From Mycobacterium intermedium (GTDB lineage Bacteria; Actinomycetota; Actinomycetes; Mycobacteriales; Mycobacteriaceae), in NCBI RefSeq assembly GCF_002086275.1, contig NZ_MVHT01000034.1, positions 1 through 63,926 on the forward strand: a stretch of 63,926 nt of DNA, written 5' to 3'. Positions 1 to 8,156 of the stretch are shown here, in pieces (position 1 is the stretch's first letter; each line of letters opens with the position of its first letter). The position numbers and the translations under genes are program-made. Below the pieces are notes generated by a model that saw only the letters and a list, made by a program, of their open reading frames with translations, was not told the DNA's origin and did no database searches.

Positions 1-44
1 CGGCAGACGACGCCGCCACCACGACCGAAACGGAGGTCGCCTGA
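1..44 (+). CDS. C-terminal tail of an upstream protein (partial)
   Basis: Reading frame 3 runs from the window edge to a TGA at 42-44 and encodes a Thr/Glu-rich acidic tail (ADDAATTTETEVA). The gene lies upstream of the window, so its identity cannot be judged. A real C-terminus is plausible but not proven from 13 codons. Confidence 0.3.
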   Translation, partial: ADDAATTTETEVA

Positions 45-80
45 AACACCCGATCCACAGGTATTGACGATTCCTCCCGG

Positions 81-146
81 ACAAGCCCCGTATAAGCCTC
101 CGATAAGACTCAGACAGGACCCGGATAGGACTCGCATAAGACTTCA
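81..146. repeat. Six-copy 11-bp phased direct-repeat array
   Basis: Six consecutive 11-bp units begin at 81, 92, 103, 114, 125 and 136. They follow the consensus AYARGMCYC plus two variable bases. Positions 1, 3, 5 and 7 are invariant, and the pyrimidines at positions 2 and 8 change together (C..C or T..T) in every copy. One unit per helical turn would place all copies on the same DNA face, as expected for a cooperative protein-binding site. The array lies about 95 bp upstream of the antitoxin-like gene at 242. Confidence 0.75.
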
Positions 147-229
147 CGTGGATTCGGAGGAAGCAAAGTCGCGGGTAATGGGTCCCGAATCGCCGCGAGT
201 TCGCAGGTACAAAGCCCGAAGACCATGAG

Positions 230-235
230 TATTGT
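230..235 (+). promoter_or_regulatory. Probable -10 box of a leaderless promoter
   Basis: TATTGT at 230-235 fits the mycobacterial TANNNT -10 pattern and lies 6 nt before the ATG at 242. Transcription would therefore start at or next to the start codon, giving a leaderless mRNA. No Shine-Dalgarno sequence precedes the ATG, which agrees with this. No good -35 is visible. Confidence 0.45.
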
Positions 236-241
236 TGGTCC

Positions 242-457
242 ATGCTGCGACGGTTGGAGATCCTGGTCGACTCTCACCTCCTTGACGAGGTTATCGAGCG
301 CTACCACCTACTCGATGCTCGAGAAGCCGTCCATCTGGCCCTAAATGCGCTGCTCGCCGACTCGAATGACGAGTCGGCGGAGCCAGCGGACGAGGAGTAT
401 GACGAGTTCAGCGACCTGAGCGCGTGGGATCGGGGCCGCCAGAGTAATTCCGGGTGA
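242..457 (+). CDS. Small antitoxin-like protein (VapB/ribbon-helix-helix type), orphan
   Basis: A 71-residue protein. Residues 1-40 (RRLEILVDSHLLDEVIERY, then an Ala/Leu helix) resemble the beta-strand/helix/helix start of VapB-type ribbon-helix-helix antitoxins. Residues 40-65 are strongly acidic, like the flexible toxin-binding tails of antitoxins. No PIN-domain or other toxin follows; tRNA genes come next. It occupies the place of the small hypothetical Rv0634A of M. tuberculosis. The ATG at 242 is supported by a TATTGT -10 box immediately upstream (leaderless). It could be a free-standing DNA-binding protein rather than an antitoxin; function is inferred only. Confidence 0.6.
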   Translation: MLRRLEILVDSHLLDEVIERYHLLDAREAVHLALNALLADSNDESAEPADEEYDEFSDLSAWDRGRQSNSG

Positions 458-491
458 TTCGAGCCGTTATCGCAGCAATGCTCGTAGTGGT

Positions 492-521
492 TTGGTGACG
501 TCGTGTGCCAGGTTGTACCCT
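492..521 (+). promoter_or_regulatory. Probable promoter of tRNA-Thr
   Basis: TTGGTG (492-497) and TACCCT (516-521) are separated by 18 bp and lie about 40 bp before the tRNA-Thr gene. Both agree with mycobacterial housekeeping promoter patterns (TTGNNN, TANNNT). Assigned by inspection only. Confidence 0.45.
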
Positions 522-561
522 CTTCTAGGCCCGAGGCACGACTGGTCGCTACGGGTTAACG

Positions 562-634
562 GCCCCCTTAGCTCAGTCGGTAGAGCGTTTCCATGGTAAG
601 GAAAAGGTCAACGGTTCGATTCCGTTAGGGGGCT
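562..634 (+). tRNA. thrT: tRNA-Thr (GGT anticodon)
   Basis: A 73-nt cloverleaf. The acceptor stem GCCCCCT pairs with AGGGGGC, the anticodon stem is TTTCC/GGAAA with loop ATGGTAA (anticodon GGT, reading ACC/ACU), and the T-arm contains GGTTCGATTCC. CCA is not encoded. M. tuberculosis has thrT-metT at the same place. Confidence 0.97.
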
Positions 635-697
635 CGACGGACGCCGGGCGGTCGGGCGACACCGGAGCTAGGCGGGGTTAGGCGGATTTTGTACCGA

Positions 698-771
<74 letters not shown>

Positions 772-807
772 CAACACAACACCAAAGAGAACTGAGAGAG
801 AACGGAC

Positions 808-975
808 ATGGCTTCCAGTACCGACGTGCGGCCGAAGATCACTTTGGCATGCGAGGTGTGCAAGCACCGTAACTACATCACGAAGAAGAATCGGCGCAAC
901 GACCCCGACCGGCTGGAGCTCAAGAAGTACTGCCCGAACTGCGGCAAGCACCAGGGCCACCGCGAAACGCGGTAA
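808..975 (+). CDS. rpmG: 50S ribosomal protein L33 (zinc-binding form)
   Basis: A 55-residue L33 of the large ribosomal subunit beginning [18 protein letters not shown]. Two CxxC pairs (CEVC and CPNC) mark the zinc-containing C+ form. In M. tuberculosis the gene here is rpmG2 and a cysteine-free copy made under zinc starvation lies elsewhere in the genome. The ATG is 36 nt after tRNA-Met, and hadA follows 56 nt downstream. Length and sequence are typical. Confidence 0.96.
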   Translation: MASSTDVRPKITLACEVCKHRNYITKKNRRNDPDRLELKKYCPNCGKHQGHRETR

Positions 976-1031
976 TCAGGCAGGCAAGTGAGTTCCGACT
1001 AGGTCCAACAGAGTAGGTAGGTGTCAGAGTC

Positions 1032-1511
1032 GTGCCGCTGTCACCAGACATCGTCGGCAAGCACTACCGCTATCCCGACTATTACTTGGTGGAACGGGAG
1101 AAGATTCGCGAGCACGCGAACGCCGTGCAGAACGACGAGCCCTATTTCTTCGACGAGGACGCCGCGGCCGAGTTGGGTTACAAAGGTCTGGTAGCCCCTT
1201 TGACGTTCACTTGCAGATTCGGATACATGGCGCAGTCCGCCTTCTTCGAGTGGGCGAAGGTCGCGATTGCCGACGAAAAGATCGTTCAGATCGACCAGGT
1301 GCTGAAGTTGCACCAGCCGATCGTTGCCGGCGACAAGCTCTACTGTGACGTTTGGGTGGACTCGGTGCGGGAAGCCCATGGCACGCAGATCATCGTGACC
1401 AAGAACGTCATCACCAACGACAAAGGTGACACTGTGCAAGAGACCTACACGACCTTGGCGGGTCGTGCCGGCGAAGACGGACAAGAAGGATTTACTGATG
1501 CCTCTGCGTGA
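1032..1511 (+). CDS. hadA: (3R)-hydroxyacyl-ACP dehydratase subunit HadA
   Basis: A 159-residue hotdog-fold protein, nearly collinear with M. tuberculosis HadA (recognisable stretches: YPDYYLVEREKIREHA, ELGYKGLVAPLTF, VDSVREAHGTQIIVTKN). HadA is the non-catalytic, substrate-binding partner of HadB. The HadAB dimer dehydrates beta-hydroxyacyl-ACP in FAS-II during early mycolic-acid elongation, and it is the target of thiacetazone-class drugs. The start is GTG 1032, giving the family's usual N-terminus. The 3' end overlaps hadB by 14 nt, indicating translational coupling. Confidence 0.96.
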   Translation: MPLSPDIVGKHYRYPDYYLVEREKIREHANAVQNDEPYFFDEDAAAELGYKGLVAPLTFTCRFGYMAQSAFFEWAKVAIADEKIVQIDQVLKLHQPIVAGDKLYCDVWVDSVREAHGTQIIVTKNVITNDKGDTVQETYTTLAGRAGEDGQEGFTDASA

Positions 1512-1926
1512 GTTCAGTTCGGTGCAGGTCGGAGACCAGCTTCCCGAGCGGACCTATCAGCTAACCCGCCAGGACCTTGTCAACTACGCTGGTGTGTCGG
1601 GTGACCTCAATCCGATCCACTGGGACGACGAGATCGCCAAGGTCGTCGGGCTGGACACCGTGATCGCGCACGGCATGCTGACCATGGGCATCGGTGGTGG
1701 TTACGTCACGTCGTGGGTCGGGGATCCCGGCGCCGTCACGGAGTACAACGTGCGGTTCACGTCGGTGGTACCGGTGCCCAACGACGGAAAGGGTGCCGAG
1801 ATCGTTTTCAACGGGCGGGTCAAGTCGGTCGACTCCGAGAACAAGTCCGTGACCATCGCTTTGACCGCGACAACCGGTGGCAAGAAGATCTTCGGCCGTG
1901 CCATCGCGTCTGCGAAGCTGGCGTAG
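1498..1926 (+). CDS. hadB: (3R)-hydroxyacyl-ACP dehydratase subunit HadB (catalytic)
   Basis: A 142-residue MaoC-like hotdog protein carrying the hydratase-2 signature SGDLNPIHW; D36 and H41 are the catalytic pair. It pairs with HadA (HadAB) for shorter FAS-II substrates and with HadC (HadBC) for longer meromycolate chains. The ATG at 1498 lies inside the end of hadA with AGAAGGA just upstream. An upstream in-frame ATG at 1426 would add 24 residues deep inside hadA and is not conserved. The catalytic site is intact. Confidence 0.96.
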   Translation: MPLREFSSVQVGDQLPERTYQLTRQDLVNYAGVSGDLNPIHWDDEIAKVVGLDTVIAHGMLTMGIGGGYVTSWVGDPGAVTEYNVRFTSVVPVPNDGKGAEIVFNGRVKSVDSENKSVTIALTATTGGKKIFGRAIASAKLA

Positions 1927-1928
1927 GG

Positions 1929-2429
1929 ATGGCGCTGAAAGTCGACATACGTGGCATGGTCTGGCGGTATCCGGATCATTTCGAGGTCGGTCGCGAGCAG
2001 GTGCGCCAATATGCACGTGCGGTCAAGTCCAACGACCCGGCCAGCTTCAATGAGCAAGCCGCCGCCGAGCTGGGCTATGACGGCCTACTTGCACCGCTCA
2101 CCTTCGTGTCGATCTTTGCGAAACTCGTCCAGGATGACTTCTTCCGCAACGTCGACGTGGGCTTCGAGACGATGCAAATCGTCCAGGTAGACCAGAAGTT
2201 CGTCTATAACCGACCGATGTGTGTCGGCGACAAGCTCTTCGGCGTGATGGAAATCCAATCCGTGAACGAGCGTTTTGGCGCCGACATCGTCGTCACCAAG
2301 AACACCTGCACCAACCAGGACGGCGAGGTTGTCCTCGTCGCATACACCACGCTCATGGGACACGAGGGTGACAACTCCATCCAGCTCAAGTGGGACAAAG
2401 AAACCGGCCAGGTTGTCAGGACGGCGTAG
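1929..2429 (+). CDS. hadC: (3R)-hydroxyacyl-ACP dehydratase subunit HadC
   Basis: A 166-residue paralogue of HadA (YPDHFEVGREQVRQYARAV, ELGYDGLLAPLTF, GADIVVTKNTCTNQ) that partners HadB. HadBC acts late in FAS-II, on long meromycolic intermediates including oxygenated ones. The start ATG 1929 is 2 nt after the hadB stop. HadC lacks the Asp/His hydratase signature seen in HadB, as usual for this subunit. Frameshifts in hadC are known to alter mycolates in attenuated strains; here the frame is intact. Confidence 0.95.
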   Translation: MALKVDIRGMVWRYPDHFEVGREQVRQYARAVKSNDPASFNEQAAAELGYDGLLAPLTFVSIFAKLVQDDFFRNVDVGFETMQIVQVDQKFVYNRPMCVGDKLFGVMEIQSVNERFGADIVVTKNTCTNQDGEVVLVAYTTLMGHEGDNSIQLKWDKETGQVVRTA

Positions 2430-2433
2430 CTAG

Positions 2434-2449
2434 CACTGGATTTCCAGTG
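2434..2449 (+). terminator. Small hairpin after hadC
   Basis: CACTGGA (2434-2440) and TCCAGTG (2443-2449) form a perfect 7-bp stem with a 2-nt centre just after the hadC stop, without a T tract. A TACACT box (2466-2471) follows and could be the -10 of the tRNA-Trp/secE transcript. A weak terminator or merely an mRNA 3' end structure. Confidence 0.35.
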
Positions 2450-2559
2450 TTCAGGGTGCATCGAGTACACTCGGACCTCGGGCTTTTCCCAACATCAGCG
2501 CGCTTTTCCGTGAGTCCAACCAGCGGGGGGCGCGCGTAGTTATGTAAGCCCCGCCATGA

Positions 2560-2632
<73 letters not shown>

Positions 2633-2736
2633 CTGACGGACAATAGAAGGACTGTGCCATGGTGGACACTAGAAGCAGGATGTGTCCTAACGGGACGGGA
2701 CGACTCGCAGATAGCTAGCGAACAAAGGAGCACGCG

Positions 2737-3219
2737 GTGAGCGACGAGCGCGACGTTGCCGACGACGCCGCAACCGACAGCGACGACGCGCAGGACGATG
2801 GGGGTCGCACGGCGGTGGTGACGAAGACTGTGGCGCGCCCGCAGCGACCCACCGGCAAGCGATCTCGGCAGCGTCCTGCGGAGGTCGGCGAGGACGCCGA
2901 CGAAACCGTCGAGGCTGAGGCGGCCAAGTCGAGCTCCGCCAAGGAGTCGTCGAAAGCCGGGAAAGCCAAGGCAGCTCAGAAAACCAAGAAAGCGAAGAAG
3001 GCCGGCAAACCGGGGGCTCGGCCCAACCCCATCGCATTCGTCTACAACTACCTGAAGCAGGTCGTAGCCGAGATGCGCAAGGTCATCTGGCCGAACCGCA
3101 AACAGATGCTCACCTACACCTCGGTGGTGCTTGTATTTCTGGCCTTCATGACGGCGCTGGTAGCCGGCGCCGACCTGGGTCTGAGCAAGCTCGTCCTGCT
3201 TGTGTTCGGTGGGTCGTGA
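2737..3219 (+). CDS. secE: Preprotein translocase subunit SecE
   Basis: A 160-residue SecE, the clamp subunit of the SecYEG channel. Residues 1-95 are a long hydrophilic extension, first acidic then Lys/Ala-rich, typical of mycobacteria. The conserved core starts near residue 97 ([19 protein letters not shown]), and a single C-terminal transmembrane helix spans about 125-155. The start is GTG 2737, preceded by AAAGGAG at a good distance. nusG follows 25 nt later, the classic secE-nusG pair. Confidence 0.95.
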   Translation: MSDERDVADDAATDSDDAQDDGGRTAVVTKTVARPQRPTGKRSRQRPAEVGEDADETVEAEAAKSSSAKESSKAGKAKAAQKTKKAKKAGKPGARPNPIAFVYNYLKQVVAEMRKVIWPNRKQMLTYTSVVLVFLAFMTALVAGADLGLSKLVLLVFGGS

Positions 3220-3229
3220 GAGTGATTAG

Positions 3230-3973
<744 letters not shown>

Positions 3974-4030
3974 CCCGCCGGGCTCGTAGCACCAAAACTT
4001 TGTAAACGCAGGAAGGAATATCGACCCCTC

Positions 4031-4462
4031 ATGGCCCCGAAGAAGAAGAAAGTCGCTGGGCTGATCAAGCTGCAGATTGTGGCGGGTCAGGCCAACCCCG
4101 CACCGCCCGTCGGCCCCGCGCTGGGTCAGCACGGCGTCAACATCATGGAGTTCTGCAAGGCGTACAACGCCGCGACAGAGAACCAGCGCGGCAACGTCAT
4201 CCCCGTGGAGATCACCGTCTACGAGGACCGCAGCTTTACTTTCCAGCTGAAGACGCCCCCCGCCGCCAAGCTGCTGCTCAAGGCGGCCGGCGTGGCCAAG
4301 GGTTCGGCGGAGCCGCACAAGACCAAGGTCGCCAAGGTCAGCTGGGACCAGGTGCGCGAGATCGCCGAGACCAAGAAGGCCGACCTCAACGCCAACGACA
4401 TCGACGCTGCCGCCAAGATCATCGCCGGGACCGCCCGGTCGATGGGCATAACTGTCGAATAA
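4031..4462 (+). CDS. rplK: 50S ribosomal protein L11
   Basis: A 143-residue L11. The N-terminal domain ([20 protein letters not shown]) is the thiostrepton-binding, flexible part of the GTPase-associated centre. The C-terminal domain binds 23S rRNA. It is a partner of L10/L7-L12 in recruiting EF-Tu and EF-G and is needed for RelA-type sensing of stalled ribosomes. The ATG is preceded by GGAAGGA. rplA follows 76 nt downstream. Confidence 0.97.
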   Translation: MAPKKKKVAGLIKLQIVAGQANPAPPVGPALGQHGVNIMEFCKAYNAATENQRGNVIPVEITVYEDRSFTFQLKTPPAAKLLLKAAGVAKGSAEPHKTKVAKVSWDQVREIAETKKADLNANDIDAAAKIIAGTARSMGITVE

Positions 4463-4538
4463 GTCAAAGTAGTACCCGAACGCGTGGGAGGGCCAGCTTC
4501 GGCCCGTCAACCACGACCCAACACAGATTGGATTCAAC

Positions 4539-5249
4539 ATGAGCAAGACGAGCAAGGCATACCGGGCCGCGGCCGCCAAGGTTGACCGCACCAACCTTTA
4601 CACCCCACTGGAGGCGGCCAAGCTCGCCAAAGAGACCTCCTCAACCAAGCAGGACGCGACCGTCGAGGTGGCGATCCGCCTTGGCGTCGACCCGCGCAAG
4701 GCAGACCAGATGGTCCGCGGCACGGTCAACCTGCCGCATGGCACTGGCAAGACCGCGCGCGTTGCAGTGTTCGCCGTCGGTGAGAAGGCCGAGCAGGCCC
4801 AGGCGGCCGGTGCTGACATCGTGGGCAGTGACGACCTGATCGAAAAGATCCAGGGTGGGTTCCTGGACTTCGATGCAGCGATCGCGACGCCCGACCAGAT
4901 GGCCAAGGTTGGCCGCATCGCCCGGATCCTCGGTCCGCGCGGTCTGATGCCCAACCCCAAGACCGGCACCGTCACTCCCGACGTCGCCAAGGCCGTCGCC
5001 GACATCAAGGGCGGCAAGATCAACTTCCGCGTGGACAAGCAGGCGAACCTGCACTTTGTCATCGGCAAGGCATCCTTCGACGAGAAGAAGCTGGCGGAGA
5101 ACTACGGGGCCGCGCTCGAAGAGGTGCTGCGGCACAAGCCGTCCTCGTCCAAGGGCCGCTACCTGAAGAAGGTCACCGTGTCGACGACGACGGGTCCGGG
5201 TATTCCGGTCGACCCGTCGATCACCCGCAACTTCACTTCGGAGGCGTAA
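4539..5249 (+). CDS. rplA: 50S ribosomal protein L1
   Basis: A 236-residue L1, which forms the mobile L1 stalk that moves E-site tRNA. Recognised by the [17 protein letters not shown] and [15 protein letters not shown] motifs and by its usual length. L1 of many bacteria represses its own L11-L1 mRNA; I did not find a clear L1 target mimic in the 5' region. The gene ends the unit at a long inverted repeat (5263-5320), beyond which lies an oppositely oriented gene absent from M. tuberculosis. Confidence 0.97.
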   Translation: MSKTSKAYRAAAAKVDRTNLYTPLEAAKLAKETSSTKQDATVEVAIRLGVDPRKADQMVRGTVNLPHGTGKTARVAVFAVGEKAEQAQAAGADIVGSDDLIEKIQGGFLDFDAAIATPDQMAKVGRIARILGPRGLMPNPKTGTVTPDVAKAVADIKGGKINFRVDKQANLHFVIGKASFDEKKLAENYGAALEEVLRHKPSSSKGRYLKKVTVSTTTGPGIPVDPSITRNFTSEA

Positions 5250-5262
5250 GAGCTCCTCTGCG

Positions 5263-5320
5263 CGAGCAGACGCAAACTCGTACGAAAACCCGTCGGGCAG
5301 TACGACTTTGCGTCTGCTCG
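5263..5320. terminator. Perfect 14-bp inverted repeat between convergent genes
   Basis: CGAGCAGACGCAAA (5263-5276) and TTTGCGTCTGCTCG (5307-5320) are exact reverse complements around a 30-nt loop. It sits between the ends of rplA and the minus-strand reductase gene, so it may stop transcription from both sides. The core CAGACGCAAA recurs after tuf, with a shorter form after rplL. Confidence 0.6.
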
Positions 5321-5330
5321 GCGTGTCCGT

Positions 5331-5897
5331 TCAGTCGTGGTTCGCCTCGTAGCGCAGCAGGACCGTCCCGCCCGGGAAGGTACGGTTCTCCACGAGCCGT
5401 AGCGAGATCCAGGACGGCAGCGTCGGGAAGAATGGTGTGCCGCCGCCCACGGCGGTGGGCGCGACCACCATCCGGTACTCGTCGACCAGGCCGGCCCGCA
5501 CGATTGGTGCGGCCAGCGTCGCGCCCGCCACCTCCAAATTGCCGTCGGTTTCGGCTTTGAGCTTGGTGACGACTTCGACCGGGTCCCCACGCTCCAGGCG
5601 TGAGTTCCAGTCGACGGACTCCAGGGTGCGCGAGAATACGACCTTGCGCATGTTGCGCCAGATGTGCGCGAAGTCAACGATCAGCGGGGTGGCATCAGGG
5701 GCCTCGTCGGCGGTCGGCCAGTACGCCGACATCAGTTCGTAGAGGCGCCGACCGTAGAACGACAGGGCGGTCTCCCGCTCGAAGTCATTCCAGTACTGGT
5801 GCAGTTCTTCGCTTGGCTCGCCCCAGTCGATGTTGCCTTGAGCGTCGGCGATGTACCCGTCGACCGACACGTTGAAGCCATAAATGAGTTTGCCCAC
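5331..5897 (-). CDS. Dihydrofolate reductase family protein (RibD C-terminal-like)
   Basis: A protein of about 188 residues of the RibD_C/DHFR-like family. The N-terminus GKLIYGFNVSVDGYIAD is the typical NADPH-binding opening of stand-alone members, and DEYRMVVAPTAVGGGTPFF near the C-terminus is the matching family motif. Such proteins are NAD(P)H-dependent reductases of unknown substrate. The GTG at 5897 gives the family N-terminus; an ATG at 5930 would add 11 atypical residues. It is convergent with rplA across an inverted repeat. M. tuberculosis has nothing here, so this is part of an inserted segment. Substrate unknown. Confidence 0.8.
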   Translation of the reverse strand: MGKLIYGFNVSVDGYIADAQGNIDWGEPSEELHQYWNDFERETALSFYGRRLYELMSAYWPTADEAPDATPLIVDFAHIWRNMRKVVFSRTLESVDWNSRLERGDPVEVVTKLKAETDGNLEVAGATLAAPIVRAGLVDEYRMVVAPTAVGGGTPFFPTLPSWISLRLVENRTFPGGTVLLRYEANHD

Positions 5898-5987
5898 GTA
5901 GGTCAGACTGCACCGAAAGGGAAAACTCATCGCGATGCCACGCGCGTGTCCAGTCGCGACAGAAAAATTCTGAGCCCAGCTGCCAAG

Positions 5988-6046
5988 CGCCGTTCAATAA
6001 ACGCGGCCAGGCATGACAACTCCGCCCACCGTCGACCAATCCGAAC
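5988..6046 (+). repeat. Left copy of direct repeat flanking the PPE gene
   Basis: About 59 bp that align with 7969-8028, with AACGCGGCCAGGCA and GTCGACCAA identical in both and roughly three quarters of positions matching by eye. It lies just after the 3' end of the minus-strand PPE gene. Confidence 0.55.
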
Positions 6047-6140
6047 TGCAGTTTCCTACACCGCAATTCGAGTGTAGGTGCCGGCCGATCGGCAAAGGGC
6101 CGTCAGCGCCCGTCGATCGGCCGGAGTCTCGCCCGGGCGC

Positions 6141-7841
6141 TCAGCTCAGGTTCTTCAAGATCGAAACGATGTTGAAAATGCCGGGTATCGCGGTGCCGCT
6201 GTTGAATAGGCCAGAGATTATTCCGGCATAACCGGCCCCATATTCAGCTACCGGGAAGCCCCGGTTGAAGAAGCCCGAGATTTGGCCATTTATCCCAAAC
6301 ATACTGTTTGCGCCAGTGGCGGTGTTGAAGAATCCGGACATCCCACCGTTGCTCATGGCGCCTGCCGCTGTGTTGAAGAAGCCAGAGCTTCCTACATTGC
6401 CGGTGTTCCCGTAGCCCGAGTGGGTGGCGCCACTGTTCGTGGTCGACCCGATGGTCGTGTTGGTGTTGCCGGAGTTGAAGAAACCGGTGTTGAAGTTGCC
6501 CGAATTGCCGTCGAACGTGTTGAAGTTGCCCGAGTTGTCTATTCCGGTGTTGAACTGACCAGAGTTTCCCAAGCCGGTGTTCCCGTTGCCCGTGTTCCCG
6601 AAGCCCGTGTTCAAGTAGCCGCTATTCCCGATGCCGAAGTTGGCCTGGCCGGTGTTTCCGATGCCGATGTTGCCGTAGCCGGAGTTGCCTATGCCGATGC
6701 CCTGGATTTTGCCAAGATCACCGGCGTTCAAGTTGAAGCCGGAGTTGAAGATGCCGACGTTGCCGTCACCGGAGTTGAAGAAGCCGATGTTGCCGGTGCC
6801 CGAGTTGCCGAACCCGATGTTGCCGGAACCCGAGTTAAGGCCGGTGAAAACGAACTCGCCGTTCGCCGTGTTGTAGTAGGCGTTGCCGATGCCGATCAGG
6901 TTGTTGCCGGTCAGGCCGAAACCGATGTTGTTATCGCCGGTGTTGCCGGCGCCCCGGTTACCGATGCCGTTGTTGCCGAACCCGATGTTGTCGCTGCCGA
7001 CGTTTCCAAATCCGATACTTCCAGGCCCGTTGGAGGTATTGATGTTGGCGAAGCCTCTATTGCCGTTACCTAGGTTTCCGAAGCCGATGTTGTTGTTGCC
7101 GCCGTTGCCGCTGCCGATGTTGCTGTCGCCGTAGTTCCCGCCGCCGAAGTTGCCGCTGCCGGTGTTGCCGTTGCCGATGTTGCCGGCGCCGGTGCCGCTG
7201 TTGTTGCCGTTGCCGATGTTGCCGCCGCCCTTGTTGCCGACGCCGAGGTTCGGGTCACCCGGGGCGGCGGGACCGACGCCTGCTGGGGCACCGAACAGTT
7301 GGCCGATGCCCGGCAGGTGCTGCAGCGTCTGCTGCCACGGTGCCAGCTGCGCGGCTACTGAGGAGACTGCGGAGTGATAGCCGGTCATCGCCGCCACGTC
7401 GGCGGCCCAGAACTCCTCGTAGGCGCCTTCGACGGCGGCGATGAACGGTGCGTTGAAGCCAAACCAATTCGAGCGCACCAGTTGAAGAAATGCATTGCGG
7501 TTGGCGGCGATGGCCTGCGGATGAATCATGGCCGCCTTGGCCGCCTCGAAGATGCTGACGACGGTCTCGGCCTGCTTGGCCGTGCCCGCAGCCTGGGCCG
7601 AAGCGGCGTTCAAGAACGCCGAGTACGGCGAGGCGGCGGCGGCCATCGCGGCGGCTGAGGGACCCTGCCATGCACCGCTGACCAATTCGGAGGTCACCGA
7701 AGAGAATGAATTCGCCACCGCGCTTAGCTCCTCGGCCAAACTTGACCAGGCCGCCGAGGCTTGCAGCATCGGCGCGGAACCAGCACCGAGGTACATGCGC
7801 AACGAATTAATCTCCGGCGGCAAGACCCAGTAGTTGACCAT
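6141..7841 (-). CDS. PPE family protein, MPTR subfamily
   Basis: A 566-residue PPE protein. The PPE domain covers about residues 1-180, with the Pro-Pro-Glu motif in [11 protein letters not shown] and the WxG turn in SGAWQGPSA. The rest, about 200-540, is built of Asn/Gly pentapeptide repeats (GNxGxGNxG, FNSG/FNTG), the major polymorphic tandem repeat type. PPE proteins are exported by ESX systems, usually with a PE partner; no PE gene is adjacent. GGAGG lies just before the ATG. The gene is flanked by an imperfect direct repeat and is absent at this site in M. tuberculosis. Expect strain-to-strain length variation. Confidence 0.93.
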   Translation of the reverse strand: MVNYWVLPPEINSLRMYLGAGSAPMLQASAAWSSLAEELSAVANSFSSVTSELVSGAWQGPSAAAMAAAASPYSAFLNAASAQAAGTAKQAETVVSIFEAAKAAMIHPQAIAANRNAFLQLVRSNWFGFNAPFIAAVEGAYEEFWAADVAAMTGYHSAVSSVAAQLAPWQQTLQHLPGIGQLFGAPAGVGPAAPGDPNLGVGNKGGGNIGNGNNSGTGAGNIGNGNTGSGNFGGGNYGDSNIGSGNGGNNNIGFGNLGNGNRGFANINTSNGPGSIGFGNVGSDNIGFGNNGIGNRGAGNTGDNNIGFGLTGNNLIGIGNAYYNTANGEFVFTGLNSGSGNIGFGNSGTGNIGFFNSGDGNVGIFNSGFNLNAGDLGKIQGIGIGNSGYGNIGIGNTGQANFGIGNSGYLNTGFGNTGNGNTGLGNSGQFNTGIDNSGNFNTFDGNSGNFNTGFFNSGNTNTTIGSTTNSGATHSGYGNTGNVGSSGFFNTAAGAMSNGGMSGFFNTATGANSMFGINGQISGFFNRGFPVAEYGAGYAGIISGLFNSGTAIPGIFNIVSILKNLS

Positions 7842-8156
7842 GTTGACCTCCGTTGACCTACGGCGTTCCGGACGAAGCAGCGTGTAACAGGGGGAATATA
7901 CGTTGCACCTAGAAGATGATGGCCGATTTGCGAAAGTTCGTCAGCCGGATAGCGATCGCCCAGACTTCCGCCGCTCAGCGAACGCGGCCAGGCAGGAAAC
8001 TGCGCAGCCCCGGTCGACCAAACTGAACGAAGCGGCGAGCCGGCGCACTCACATTCCGGTGGCCTGCGAGATCAACTGAATCCGAAATTGAACAAACCCG
8101 AATTTATTGCCGGGCGGAATCAGTAACGGGACTGGCCACTCGGTGTTGTGCCGACT
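7842..8156. other. Gene-free stretch between PPE gene and ECF sigma gene
   Basis: This holds the PPE Shine-Dalgarno (GGAGG on the minus strand) and the right copy of the flanking direct repeat (7969-8028). It also holds AT-richer sequence around 8080-8110. I see no convincing small gene or terminator. Confidence 0.5.
7969..8028 (+). repeat. Right copy of direct repeat flanking the PPE gene
   Basis: Partner of 5988-6046 in the same orientation. Its blocks AACGCGGCCAGGCA and GTCGACCAA are shared exactly. It lies upstream of the PPE start, so the two copies bracket the gene. Confidence 0.55.

Noticed and set aside
6282..7073. Open frame antisense to the PPE-MPTR repeats (263 codons, Val/Ala/Gly repeats)
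   Set aside because: It is the mirror of the pentapeptide repeats; no start region, signal or domain.
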